From UBA5420 sp964485345 (GTDB taxonomy: Bacteria; Bacillota; Limnochordia; Darwinibacteriales; Darwinibacteriaceae), in the NCBI GenBank assembly GCA_964485345.1, contig CAZAJB010000005.1:1-64000 (forward strand): a stretch of DNA of 64,000 bases. Direction: 5' to 3'. The notes under the pieces were generated by a model. The model was not told where the DNA came from and did no database searches. It worked only from the letters and a program-made list of their open reading frames with translations. The translations under genes were made by a program, and so were the position numbers. This document shows, one piece after another, positions 34,466 to 42,747 of the stretch; position 1 is the stretch's first letter; every line of letters starts with the position of its first letter.

Positions 34466-35740
34466 ATGATGTACAGAAAATCAAGGCTCGCTCTTCTCGT
34501 TATCACGCTTGTTGCAGGACTTTTGTTGGCGGGGGCTGCGACCGAGGCCCAAGTAACAACCATCAACTACTGGCACTACTTAAGTGGCGACAATGCTAAG
34601 ATCCATGAGCAGATGGTAGCAGAATTTAACGCCCAGCATCCCCATATTCAAGTTAAGGTACTTTACACCGGAAACCAGTTTGTGGCTCGAGACAAACTGC
34701 TCGCGGCCGTAGCAGGAAGTGCACCTCCAGATGTAGCCCTTGTCGACCAGTTTTGGCCACCTCTCATGGTCTCAGCAGGCGCATTGATTCCTCTACGCCA
34801 CTTCGTGGATCCTGATGAATACTTGAGCGATTATAGCGCTTTGTCCAAAGACACTGTCACAGTTCACGGAGAGGCCTGGACCGTTCCCTTTTCTCTCAGT
34901 AATCAGATCCTCTTGTATAACAAAGACAAGTTCAAAGAGGTTGGGTTGGATCCCGAAACACCTCCCACCACCTGGCACGAACTTGTGGAGTATGCATCCA
35001 TCCTTACCCGCGACATCAACAGCGATGGGCGAACCGATGAATGGGGTGTAAACTTTACAACTAGAGCCAACATGGGTTCCATGTATGCATTCATCACCTT
35101 CATGTGGCAAGCTGGAGGCGAACTGTACAGCCCAGACTATAGCGAAGCTGTGTTTAACGACGAAGCAGCTCGTGAGGCAGCCCAGTTTTGGATCGATCTA
35201 GCCCATCGACACAAAGTACTATCACTCTCCCCCCCTACCGACGGATTTGAGACCGGCCGCATTGCCATGCAATACTCGAGCACTTCATCCATCGCTGCCA
35301 CGAAGAGCAAAGTTGACTTCGACTTGGGTGTGGCACCACTACCGGGGTACAAGAACCAGGTGACCGGTGTCGGTGGTAGCAGTCTAGCGATCTTCAAGAC
35401 GGAGCCAGCGAGAGAGTCTGCAGCATGGGAGTTTGTCAATTGGATGACGAGCACGGAGAACAATCTAGAGTGGAGCATGAACACAGGCTATATTCCCCTC
35501 AGGCTTTCCGTACGAGACTCAGACAAGTACCAAGCGTACCTGGCCAACAATCCCCACATGCAAGTCGTGTTGGAACAGTTTGACTACGCTAGAGCTCGGC
35601 CAAACACCGTGAGCTATGCTGATCTTTCTCGTATCTTGGGTGTCGCAGTAGAAGAAGCTCTTTATGGTAACACCAATCCCGGACCGATTCTCGATCAAGC
35701 CGTAAAAGAAGCAAACATCTACATTCGAGAGCTCGACTAA
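34466..35740 (+). CDS. Extracellular solute-binding protein, family 1
   Basis: A 424-residue ABC-type binding protein of the UgpB/MalE family. A signal peptide (YRKSRLALLVITLVAGLLLA, cleavage near TEA-QV) is present, with no lipobox Cys, so the mature protein would be soluble in a periplasm. Family marks: INYWHYLSGDN, VAGSAPPDVALVDQFW, FSLSNQILLYNKDKFKEVG, DINSDGRTDEWG, and a late GVAVEEALYGN. No permease or ATPase is next to it. GGAAGGAG precedes two in-frame ATGs (34466 and 34469). The gene lies behind an FMN riboswitch, so the ligand may be a flavin or precursor rather than a sugar; this is inference. Confidence 0.9.
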   Translation: MMYRKSRLALLVITLVAGLLLAGAATEAQVTTINYWHYLSGDNAKIHEQMVAEFNAQHPHIQVKVLYTGNQFVARDKLLAAVAGSAPPDVALVDQFWPPLMVSAGALIPLRHFVDPDEYLSDYSALSKDTVTVHGEAWTVPFSLSNQILLYNKDKFKEVGLDPETPPTTWHELVEYASILTRDINSDGRTDEWGVNFTTRANMGSMYAFITFMWQAGGELYSPDYSEAVFNDEAAREAAQFWIDLAHRHKVLSLSPPTDGFETGRIAMQYSSTSSIAATKSKVDFDLGVAPLPGYKNQVTGVGGSSLAIFKTEPARESAAWEFVNWMTSTENNLEWSMNTGYIPLRLSVRDSDKYQAYLANNPHMQVVLEQFDYARARPNTVSYADLSRILGVAVEEALYGNTNPGPILDQAVKEANIYIRELD

Positions 35741-35750
35741 ACGCTAGAGC

Positions 35751-35781
35751 AAAGGCTCAGGTCCTCACCTGAGCCTTTTTT
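35751..35781 (+). terminator. Intrinsic terminator after the binding-protein gene
   Basis: AAAGGCTCAGGT (35751-35762) pairs perfectly with ACCTGAGCCTTT after a 4-base loop, then more T residues. It covers the stop of the convergent MFS gene and may also act leftward, with a weaker T run. Confidence 0.9.
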
Positions 35782-36923
35782 GAGGTTTTCTCTGGATTGT
35801 GCCTTAGATAAAACAACAATCCTAGACCATTGATGACAGCCACTGCAAGCCAGAATATTCCATACGAATAGCTGGCCAGCCAAGAGAGGCCAATGGAGCC
35901 TAGAACAAGACCTAAGTCAAAGGCGTTGCTAAAGAAGGCCAGATCATTTGAGGCATCGACCGCGTTGATACTGTAGCCTGGGACCATGGACATCAGCACT
36001 GTATTCACAAAACCGAAACCCACCCCGACCAAAATAGCGGCGGCGATCATGATTGCGGCCCCGTTGAGAATGGCCAGGAACAAAATACCGGCTATCATGA
36101 GATAGAATCCCGGAACAATCATGGCACTGCGCCCGAAACGATCCGAGAGGTAGCCAGAAACCGCGCCACTCAACGTAAAGGTAAGGGCATACAGAGTGAA
36201 AAAGAGGCTGGGATTGGAGATTCCTACGTGAACTGCATGGAGCGTAAAGATGGATGATGTTGCACCCATAAGGGTGGCGGACAAGAACATCGTACCCGAG
36301 AGAACCAGCAGATTATGGTTTTTCCAAGGCGAATGGGGCTGGTATTTCCGACCCATACCGAAACCTGCAATTTTGCTCTTGTCTCCAATAAAGAAACTCA
36401 ACACCATAGCCACTGCCACAACGAGCATTGCTCCCCAGAAGAGGGAGGAATAACCCGACTTTTCCGCCAAAAAACTGCCAGCCAAGGGACCTACCATCAT
36501 ACCCAAACCGATCATGGCTGCGAAAATACCAAAGAAGCGGCCGCGATTATTGGGACGGGTATAGTCCGAGAGCAACCCCTGTGCGCCTGTGACAAAACCA
36601 GCTAGCCCCACACTCTGTAGCAATCGAACTACGATCAAGAAGCCGAATCCCAAGAAAGGTTGGTAAAGAAGCATCACCAATGTAGCCATGACAAGCCCGA
36701 TCCGCAAGACCAAGAGGTTCGAGCGCCTCGTAGCCATTCTGCCAAAAAAGACCTTGAAGCCAACGGCTCCAAGGAACATCATGCCTACCATTACTCCCAC
36801 TACCACTTCACTTCCGCCAAGTCCGGTGATATAAAGTGGCAACGTGGGCACAAACATCTGATTCATGGTATGGTAGAAAAAGGTGATCAACAATACTAGG
36901 GTTAGATCTTTGTGTTTACCCAT
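35757..36923 (-). CDS. Major facilitator superfamily transporter
   Basis: A 388-residue protein with about 12 helices. The first-half MFS motif is seen as FFGRMATRRSN between helices 2 and 3, and GLLSDYTRPNNRGRFFGIFA; the second half repeats it as GYLSDRFGRSAMIVPG. The short tail is basic. The family mixes drug and metabolite exporters, so the substrate is unknown. It converges on the riboswitch-controlled binding-protein gene but has its own direction, so shared control is unlikely. Confidence 0.88.
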   Translation of the reverse strand: MGKHKDLTLVLLITFFYHTMNQMFVPTLPLYITGLGGSEVVVGVMVGMMFLGAVGFKVFFGRMATRRSNLLVLRIGLVMATLVMLLYQPFLGFGFLIVVRLLQSVGLAGFVTGAQGLLSDYTRPNNRGRFFGIFAAMIGLGMMVGPLAGSFLAEKSGYSSLFWGAMLVVAVAMVLSFFIGDKSKIAGFGMGRKYQPHSPWKNHNLLVLSGTMFLSATLMGATSSIFTLHAVHVGISNPSLFFTLYALTFTLSGAVSGYLSDRFGRSAMIVPGFYLMIAGILFLAILNGAAIMIAAAILVGVGFGFVNTVLMSMVPGYSINAVDASNDLAFFSNAFDLGLVLGSIGLSWLASYSYGIFWLAVAVINGLGLLFYLRHNPEKTSKKAQVRT

Positions 36924-36956
36924 TATACTCTCCGCTCTAGAACCGATTACATCTCC

Positions 36957-37589
36957 CTATAGGACAAAAAGAAAAACCATCAGAAAATGAAGGATTGTGC
37001 CGAGACCAACGAATATGTGGAAGACCTCATGAAAGCCAAATCGTTTAGGAACAAAGTTGAAGATCTTGGTTGCGTAGATAATGGCACCAATCGTATAGGC
37101 TGCGCCACCCGCGATCAGAAGAATCAGAGCTGGTTTGGGTAGAGTCCCGACCAGTTGCTTAAAAGGAATAACCGCCATCCAACCCAAGAACAAGTAAAAC
37201 CCCGCGGTCACACTGCGCGGTAAGCCTACCAACCAGATCTTGAGGATAGCTCCCACGGCGGCCAGGCCCCAGACAAGCGCTAACATCGCCCAGCGCCACG
37301 TTTCTTCCAAACCATAATATAGGATAGGGGTATAGGTCCCTGCAATCAACACATAAATGGAAATGTGATCCAGTTTACGCAAGATCAGTTCCTTCTTGGG
37401 AGTTGTGCGCACCCAATGATAGAGTGTACTTGCGCCGTAGAGCATGATAATGCTAAGGCCGAAGATCAAGGCAACCGCGACCCCAGACACCGTCCCCCAA
37501 CCTTTCCAAAGCAAAAGCCCTAGACCTATCAGACCCGCCAGAAACATAACAAAATGCGTGAGCGCATTCACCGGTTCTTTGATTTTCAT
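36957..37589 (-). CDS. Hemolysin III / YqfA family membrane protein
   Basis: A 210-residue seven-helix protein of the PAQR/HlyIII family. It has the early NALTHFVMFLAGLIGL, the YGASTLYHW motif, KLDHISIYVLIAGTYTP, and late FHEVFHIFVGLGTILHF; the Ser, Asp and His residues of these stretches form the predicted metal site. Role in membrane fluidity or lipid turnover is known for some members only. It lies 33 bases after the MFS gene start, reading in the same direction. Confidence 0.93.
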   Translation of the reverse strand: MKIKEPVNALTHFVMFLAGLIGLGLLLWKGWGTVSGVAVALIFGLSIIMLYGASTLYHWVRTTPKKELILRKLDHISIYVLIAGTYTPILYYGLEETWRWAMLALVWGLAAVGAILKIWLVGLPRSVTAGFYLFLGWMAVIPFKQLVGTLPKPALILLIAGGAAYTIGAIIYATKIFNFVPKRFGFHEVFHIFVGLGTILHFLMVFLFVL

Positions 37590-37718
37590 GCTGGGCTCAC
37601 CTCCTCGGCTACTCTTCCCCTTCCTGCGAGAAAAATCCTGCTTTGCTCAGCCAGCGGAAGGACAAATTTCGCGTACTTAGAATACTGATCATAACGATCC
37701 AAAAAGGAGATGATCAAC

Positions 37719-38582
37719 ATGGGTGATCTTACCCTCATATTGTGGGCACAAGAGTTTGCCACCCCTGCCTTAACCGCCTTTTTCACTGCCATCACATCCC
37801 TAGGCTCCCTTGAGTTTTATATGTTTGCTATCCCTGTGATCTATTGGCTGATTGATAAACACTTTGGTTTCCGTTTTGCTCTGTTTTTCATCTTTTCTGC
37901 CTATGTTAACTCGGGCGCAAAAAACATCTTTATGACAGAAAGGCCTCCCCGTGAAATTCGACTCGTGGAGCAAGAAGGCTATGCTTTCCCTAGTGGACAT
38001 GCACAAGGTACCACGGCTTTTTGGGGATTTCTTGCCGTGAAACTCAAGAAACCTTTGGCTTGGGCGGGAGCCGTCATTCTGGTGATCCTGGTGAGTTTCT
38101 CCCGGATTTATCTGGGCGTACACTGGCCCATTGATATTCTGGGTGGACTGGCGATAGCTACGGTCCTCCTTGCGGCCTACGCTTCCTTAGCCCAGGTTAA
38201 CCTGGAGAAAATCTCCCTCAGAAGCTGGATGCTAGGCTCCGCTGTGGGTGCGTCGCTTCTCTACCTCTTGCATCCCACCGGAGATGGACCTATGACTGTT
38301 GGCTTTCTTCTTGGCGCCAGCATTGGTTATCGGCTCGAGCTTTTGCATGTTCACTTTACAGAGGAAGCCACCCCTCTGCAAAATGTGATCAAACTCCTTG
38401 GTGGCCTGGCAGTCCTGTTCGTGCTACGCATTGCCCTCAAACCCCTTGTGAGTTGGCTACCAGACGGAATCGACTACGTAGTCCGCTATGCACTCTTGGG
38501 GCTGTGGGCGAGTCTAGGAGCTCCTTTTACCTTTAAAAAACTAGGATTATATAAGAAGACAATGGTCACCAAGACCGCCTAA
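37719..38582 (+). CDS. PAP2-family membrane phosphatase
   Basis: A 287-residue integral membrane phosphatase. The three PAP2 motifs are visible: KNIFMTERPPRE (first), YAFPSGHAQGTT (second) and SRIYLGVHWPIDILGG (third, with catalytic His). A C-terminal block of four helices extends the usual core. Such enzymes remove phosphate from undecaprenyl pyrophosphate or phosphatidate. I prefer the ATG at 37719, as AAGGAGATGATC is an extended ribosome site whose own ATG (37710) would be too close. The next gene follows after 11 bases. Confidence 0.9.
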   Translation: MGDLTLILWAQEFATPALTAFFTAITSLGSLEFYMFAIPVIYWLIDKHFGFRFALFFIFSAYVNSGAKNIFMTERPPREIRLVEQEGYAFPSGHAQGTTAFWGFLAVKLKKPLAWAGAVILVILVSFSRIYLGVHWPIDILGGLAIATVLLAAYASLAQVNLEKISLRSWMLGSAVGASLLYLLHPTGDGPMTVGFLLGASIGYRLELLHVHFTEEATPLQNVIKLLGGLAVLFVLRIALKPLVSWLPDGIDYVVRYALLGLWASLGAPFTFKKLGLYKKTMVTKTA

Positions 38583-38593
38583 GAAGAAAGTGA

Positions 38594-39760
38594 GTGATCC
38601 TCATCCGTAAGCGCTACTATTCCGATCCATGGTTACAGGAACTCAAGACAAAGATACTCTCCAGCGAACGAGAGGGTGGTCGAAACCTGGTGGTTCTAGA
38701 AGAGACGATCTTCTATCCCACTGGCGGCGGTCAGCCCCACGATCTCGGTTTCATTAACGGGATCGCCATAAGCGATGTGTTTGAGCGAGACGGAACTGTG
38801 TTTCACGCCCTAGAACAGGTCTTGCAGGGTGACGAAGCCCTTTGTGTACTCGATTGGCCCCGTCGACTCGACCATATGCAGCAGCATAGCGGTCAACACC
38901 TTCTCTCAGCCGTGTTCCACGATCAATATGGTTATCGTACCGAGAGTTTTCATCTAGGCGAAGAGTACTGCACGATTGATATTTCCACACCAGTCTTGTC
39001 TGAAGAAGAACAAGATGCCGCAGAAGCAAGAGCAAACCAAGTCGTTTTTTCCAACTTGCCGCTCTTGACCTATACCCTAGACCCTGACGAACAGGGGCGT
39101 GTTCCCCTTCGCAAAATCCCAGACCTTGAGGGGGCACTCCGCATTGTGGAAATCGAAGGGTTCGACTACTCCCCATGCGCCGGAACGCACGTCAGCAGCA
39201 CCTGCCAAGTGGGGCTCGTCAAGATCATGCGGTGCGAAAAACACAAGGGCATGACAAGGGTCTATTTTTTGTGCGGGAACCGCGCCCTGCAGGATTATGG
39301 GCGTAAACAGACAATTTGCCTCAACTTAGGTAGCCTACTATCGATCCGAGAAGAGGAGCTGCCTGACCGAGTTGCCCTAGAAGTCCAGCGCAAACAGGAA
39401 CTAGAGAAACAGACAGTTGATCTGAAGAATGAGCTGATCGCTTTTCGGGCAGAGCGTATTGTGGCCCAGGGTGACAGTCCCTTTTTTCTGGAATCACCAG
39501 GTACAACCATAGACGAGGCGCAACAACTCGCCCGTTCCATCTTGGATTTAACCACTGCCGCCCTCGTCATCTGCCTAGGTGAACGGTTGGTCCTGGCCCA
39601 CAATCGATCGGGCGGCGTGCATCTTGGACAGTTGATCAAGGATAAAGCCCTGCCCCTCGGTGGTAGGGGTGGCGGGAGTAAGGAGAGCGCACAGGTCTAC
39701 TTCCCAGACCCCGAAGGACGCAACGAGTTCTTGCGCATTCTCAAAACAGACCTTTCTTAG
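38594..39760 (+). CDS. Alanyl-tRNA editing protein (AlaX-like, long form)
   Basis: A 388-residue protein that should hydrolyse Ser- or Gly-tRNA(Ala) mischarging in trans. It has the AlaRS-related start (FYPTGGGQPHDLGFI, near residue 40), the zinc/editing motif HMQQHSGQHLLSAVF, and the second zinc site CAGTHVSST, followed by a coiled helix region and a C-terminal DHHA1-like glycine-rich stretch (LPLGGRGGGSKESAQV). The last part makes it the long AlaX form. Start is GTG; the ribosome site is weak (AAGAAAG), so it may depend on coupling to the PAP2 gene 11 bases upstream. Confidence 0.9.
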   Translation: MILIRKRYYSDPWLQELKTKILSSEREGGRNLVVLEETIFYPTGGGQPHDLGFINGIAISDVFERDGTVFHALEQVLQGDEALCVLDWPRRLDHMQQHSGQHLLSAVFHDQYGYRTESFHLGEEYCTIDISTPVLSEEEQDAAEARANQVVFSNLPLLTYTLDPDEQGRVPLRKIPDLEGALRIVEIEGFDYSPCAGTHVSSTCQVGLVKIMRCEKHKGMTRVYFLCGNRALQDYGRKQTICLNLGSLLSIREEELPDRVALEVQRKQELEKQTVDLKNELIAFRAERIVAQGDSPFFLESPGTTIDEAQQLARSILDLTTAALVICLGERLVLAHNRSGGVHLGQLIKDKALPLGGRGGGSKESAQVYFPDPEGRNEFLRILKTDLS

Positions 39761-39770
39761 GTCTGTTTTT
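39743..39770 (+). terminator. Intrinsic terminator overlapping the alaX stop
   Basis: AAAACAGACCT and AGGTCTGTTTTT pair around a 5-base loop; the stop codon lies in the hairpin. Confidence 0.9.
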
Positions 39771-39870
39771 GCGTTTCACGCACGGTTCCCTTTTTTTCCC
39801 GCAGGAATATGGCAGAATTAGACAAAAAAAGGTGGAATCGACCCTTCATGGTAGGAGAATCCTCGAACGA

Positions 39871-39892
39871 TGTCGAAGTATTTGATGTCGAA
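39871..39892 (+). promoter_or_regulatory. Tandem Spo0A-box-like sites upstream of the sensor kinase
   Basis: Two exact TGTCGAA heptamers lie in direct orientation at 39871-39877 and 39886-39892, 15 bases apart, with a third partial copy (CTCGAA) at 39862-39867. TGTCGAA is the core of the 0A box bound by Spo0A~P. They stand 65-85 bases before the kinase ATG. Confidence 0.5.
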
Positions 39893-39956
39893 CTACTTTC
39901 TTTAGCGTAGAAACAACCCAAAAACAACGTGAGAAACTCGGGAGGGACTTGGCGTC

Positions 39957-41258
39957 ATGTCGATCTCAAGAGTCTTGTTGTTCCTGTTGTTTACAGGCTG
40001 GAATATCCTTGTCAGCCTGCGCCTGATCGGTCGGGCGACCACGTGGTGGAAAGTGACAGCCTTCGCACTTCTTCACGCTGCCTCCTCAGTCCTATTTTTC
40101 CAGATCCTTCCCCACACAGCATTGCGTTTTCTTGCCATTTCCGCTACATACTTCGCGTACTTCATGTGGATCTTTGCCGCGGAGCTTTTTCCTGATGCCC
40201 TCGCCTCTTATCTCACATCCCTAGCCCTGCAGGCCCTAGGCGTGCTCATTTTTGAACCCTTGGTTCGAGTTCGTCAAACGTATTTTGGCCTGCCCGCCTT
40301 CTTCTCAAACCTATGTCCCTACTTACCACTACTCATCGTGACACTCTTCTTTCTAGCTCAAGACCGTCGCCACAAGTACGTTGATGAACCTCCCCCTGCT
40401 CTAAGGTTCAAGGGTGTGGACCTACTCATAGCCTATGGAATTTTCGCCATTGGCTGTTATCTCACAACCCCTGTCAGCAAGTCTCTCTATCTCGATGTCT
40501 TTCTTGGAGGTTGTCTGATCGCTATGCCCCTCTCCTCTTATGCGGTCCAACGGTATGCCGCCAAAGACAAAAAAACCGGTAAGTCCCTGCAGTATCACAT
40601 CCGGCAACGGGCAACGCAGAAATTGGCCATCAGTATCCTGCGAGAAGAACGCCATGAGTTTATTAACGAACTGACCCTCATTTCTACCTATCTTCAAATG
40701 GGTAAGTACGCAGACGCCAAGACTTGTCTCGACTATAGTTCGGCCAAACTCGCTGATCGCAATAACTATGCAGCATTACCCCACGATGCCTGGCTCACTG
40801 TCTTAGAGTTGAAGCAAAGGGAGGCCAAACATCGACAGATTGATTTTCGGGTAGACATTCGAGCCAAAGCTCCCGCGTCTTTCCAAGAACAGCGCCTGCT
40901 ACCAAAACTGATTATCAACTTGGTGGATAACGCTTTTCACGCTGTGGCGAGGCAACCAGACGCTCAAGTATCCCTGTCGTGGTCACTAGGCCAAGATGAC
41001 GAACGCATCTTGAGAGTGAGTAATAATGGTCCCGAGGTCTCGCCTTGGGATGGCAAGATGATCTTCCGCGGGGGAGTCACCACAAAACAGGAGGACTCAG
41101 GTAACCATGGCTGGGGTTTGGTGATCTGCAAAGACATAGCCGGTGTACTACACGGTTCTCTCACCTATCAGAGCTCCCCGGAACGAACAACCTTTGCACT
41201 AACCCTGCCCCCGGCCGAACAAGAAGTCTACGAGGGGCTGCTCGAGGCTAGTTTTTGA
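39957..41258 (+). CDS. Membrane sensor histidine kinase (GHKL, Spo0B-type helix)
   Basis: A 433-residue kinase. Six or so N-terminal membrane helices (residues 1-205) lead to a Spo0B-like dimerisation helix, REERHEFINELTLISTYLQMGKYADA, where His is the phosphorylation site and Asn the partner, and to a C-terminal HATPase domain (LIINLVDNAFHAV N-box, SNNGPEV, GNHGWGLVICKDIAGVLHG G-box). This layout is that of CitA/NatK/AgrC-type kinases. No response regulator gene adjoins, so it is an orphan. GGGAGGG precedes the ATG. Spo0A-like boxes lie upstream. Confidence 0.9.
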   Translation: MSISRVLLFLLFTGWNILVSLRLIGRATTWWKVTAFALLHAASSVLFFQILPHTALRFLAISATYFAYFMWIFAAELFPDALASYLTSLALQALGVLIFEPLVRVRQTYFGLPAFFSNLCPYLPLLIVTLFFLAQDRRHKYVDEPPPALRFKGVDLLIAYGIFAIGCYLTTPVSKSLYLDVFLGGCLIAMPLSSYAVQRYAAKDKKTGKSLQYHIRQRATQKLAISILREERHEFINELTLISTYLQMGKYADAKTCLDYSSAKLADRNNYAALPHDAWLTVLELKQREAKHRQIDFRVDIRAKAPASFQEQRLLPKLIINLVDNAFHAVARQPDAQVSLSWSLGQDDERILRVSNNGPEVSPWDGKMIFRGGVTTKQEDSGNHGWGLVICKDIAGVLHGSLTYQSSPERTTFALTLPPAEQEVYEGLLEASF

Positions 41259-41910
41259 TATAGGGAACCAAGATGCCCGGGCCTTTGCAGATCATTCTAG
41301 CAGGAATGCTACCCCGTACGGATGTAAGGGGATAGATAATAGACCCCATGCCCACAAGGGTTCCGGGGTTTAATACTGCATTACACCCTACCTCTACCTC
41401 ATCACCTAGGATGGCACCGAACTTCCTGAGTCCAGTCTCTAGCACTTCACCCTCTACCCTAACCTTGACGCTCTCTTTCGTAGACTTGAAGTTGGAGATG
41501 ATGGCGCCAGCGCCTAAGTGGGCTCCCCTTCCCAAAATCGAATCACCCGCATAGTTAAAGTGAGGTAGCTGCACCTGGGAAAAAAGAACACTTTGCTTGA
41601 CCTCACTGGCATTCCCCAAGACTACGCCGTCACCAGCCAGCACATTTCCCCTGACAAATGCATTCGGCCTGATTTCGCAATCGTCACCAAAGATGGCCGG
41701 TCCAAAAAAGCGAGCGGTGTCAGCAACTTTTGTCCTCGCCCCCACCCAAACTCCCTGGCCAATTTGCTTGAATTTTCCGGGATTCTTCTGCACGATAGCA
41801 CAAATTAGGTCCGGAATCTGGGCAAGCACGTCCCATGGGTACTTCGCCTGAGCAAACGCTTCGGGACAGGGACAACCATCCAGACTGAAAAATTCTGCGT
41901 TTTTGGACAT
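41248..41910 (-). CDS. Left-handed beta-helix (hexapeptide-repeat) protein, sugar-nucleotide enzyme-like
   Basis: A 220-residue protein with a small N-terminal helical part and then a run of hexapeptide repeats, for example IGQGVWVGARTKVADTARF, IRPNAFVRGNVLAGDGVVLG and LGDEVEVGCNAVLNPGTLVG. It resembles the acyltransferase half of GlmU-type enzymes (LGRGAHLGAGAIISNFKST), but has no nucleotidyltransferase domain. It may be a lone acetyltransferase for a sugar nucleotide. Reaction unknown. Convergent 11-base overlap with the kinase gene. Confidence 0.8.
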   Translation of the reverse strand: MSKNAEFFSLDGCPCPEAFAQAKYPWDVLAQIPDLICAIVQKNPGKFKQIGQGVWVGARTKVADTARFFGPAIFGDDCEIRPNAFVRGNVLAGDGVVLGNASEVKQSVLFSQVQLPHFNYAGDSILGRGAHLGAGAIISNFKSTKESVKVRVEGEVLETGLRKFGAILGDEVEVGCNAVLNPGTLVGMGSIIYPLTSVRGSIPARMICKGPGILVPYIKN

Positions 41911-41922
41911 GGAATGACCTCC

Positions 41923-42747
41923 TTACTCCGTCACTTGTTTTTGGATAAACAAAGATGCAATCCAGACTCCCGCACCAAATAAGCCGAGACAAAGCACGAA
42001 CTCCAAGCTGCTCCGTGGCCACCCCGGAAAGGCCACCCACAATGAACCGAACATCAGACCGATGATAGCATAGGAAACTACTCCGCGCTTCCAATGAAAC
42101 AGCCAGTGCATGGCCTTGGAAATCACGACAATCGTGGGGATAAAACCCAATAACACAGGAATCAGAACCATGAGATCCAACTGCACCACAGCCCGCAGAA
42201 GCTCCTCATAATAACCAAAGGCAATAAGTAGGAACGAGGCACTGAGCCCAGGGATCACCAAACCAATGGCCAGAACAACCCCATGCAATAACGGGCGCAA
42301 GACGCCTACCGTCTCCGTGGCAGTTTGCCCAACATAGCGAGGCAGACTTGTTGCCAGAAGAAGCAGGGCGACTCCTACCACAAGACTAACTAGAAAGGAA
42401 AGGCGAACCCCCCTGCTATTTGCCAGTTTTACCATGGAAGGGATGCTCGCTATGACAAGGCCAAAGAAGAAGTATAAAGTAGGCAAGGTATGCTGAGCAA
42501 AGAGGTACTCCAAAACCCTCGCTAAGAAGAAAAGGCAGACCGCTGCCCCGATGCCCAGAGGGACTAGCAGCTCAGTGTTGCGACGCCAGTTCCCAAAGGG
42601 GTTGGCCACCGCGGCCACAATGGGCTCATACAGCCCCAAAACCATAGCCAGGACGCCACCGCTCACACCCGGTATGACCATGCCCAACCCAATCACAAAG
42701 CCACAAGCGAGCCGGTACCAAAAGCTTTGCTCCTTAACCACTTTCAC
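41923..42747 (-). CDS. DUF368 undecaprenyl-phosphate translocase
   Basis: A 274-residue membrane protein with about nine helices and the two inverted-repeat family signatures GMVIPGVSGGVLAMVLGLYE and GLVIPGLSASFLLIAFGYYE. DUF368 proteins (PopT) were shown in other bacteria to return undecaprenyl phosphate across the membrane for wall synthesis. It overlaps the Fnr-like regulator gene by 14 bases, so the two are co-translated. Confidence 0.9.
   Translation of the reverse strand: MKVVKEQSFWYRLACGFVIGLGMVIPGVSGGVLAMVLGLYEPIVAAVANPFGNWRRNTELLVPLGIGAAVCLFFLARVLEYLFAQHTLPTLYFFFGLVIASIPSMVKLANSRGVRLSFLVSLVVGVALLLLATSLPRYVGQTATETVGVLRPLLHGVVLAIGLVIPGLSASFLLIAFGYYEELLRAVVQLDLMVLIPVLLGFIPTIVVISKAMHWLFHWKRGVVSYAIIGLMFGSLWVAFPGWPRSSLEFVLCLGLFGAGVWIASLFIQKQVTE

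Noticed and set aside
39774..39956. Transposon end or small RNA gene between alaX and the kinase
   Set aside because: No terminal repeats, hairpin or conserved RNA shape; only the Spo0A-like boxes stand out.
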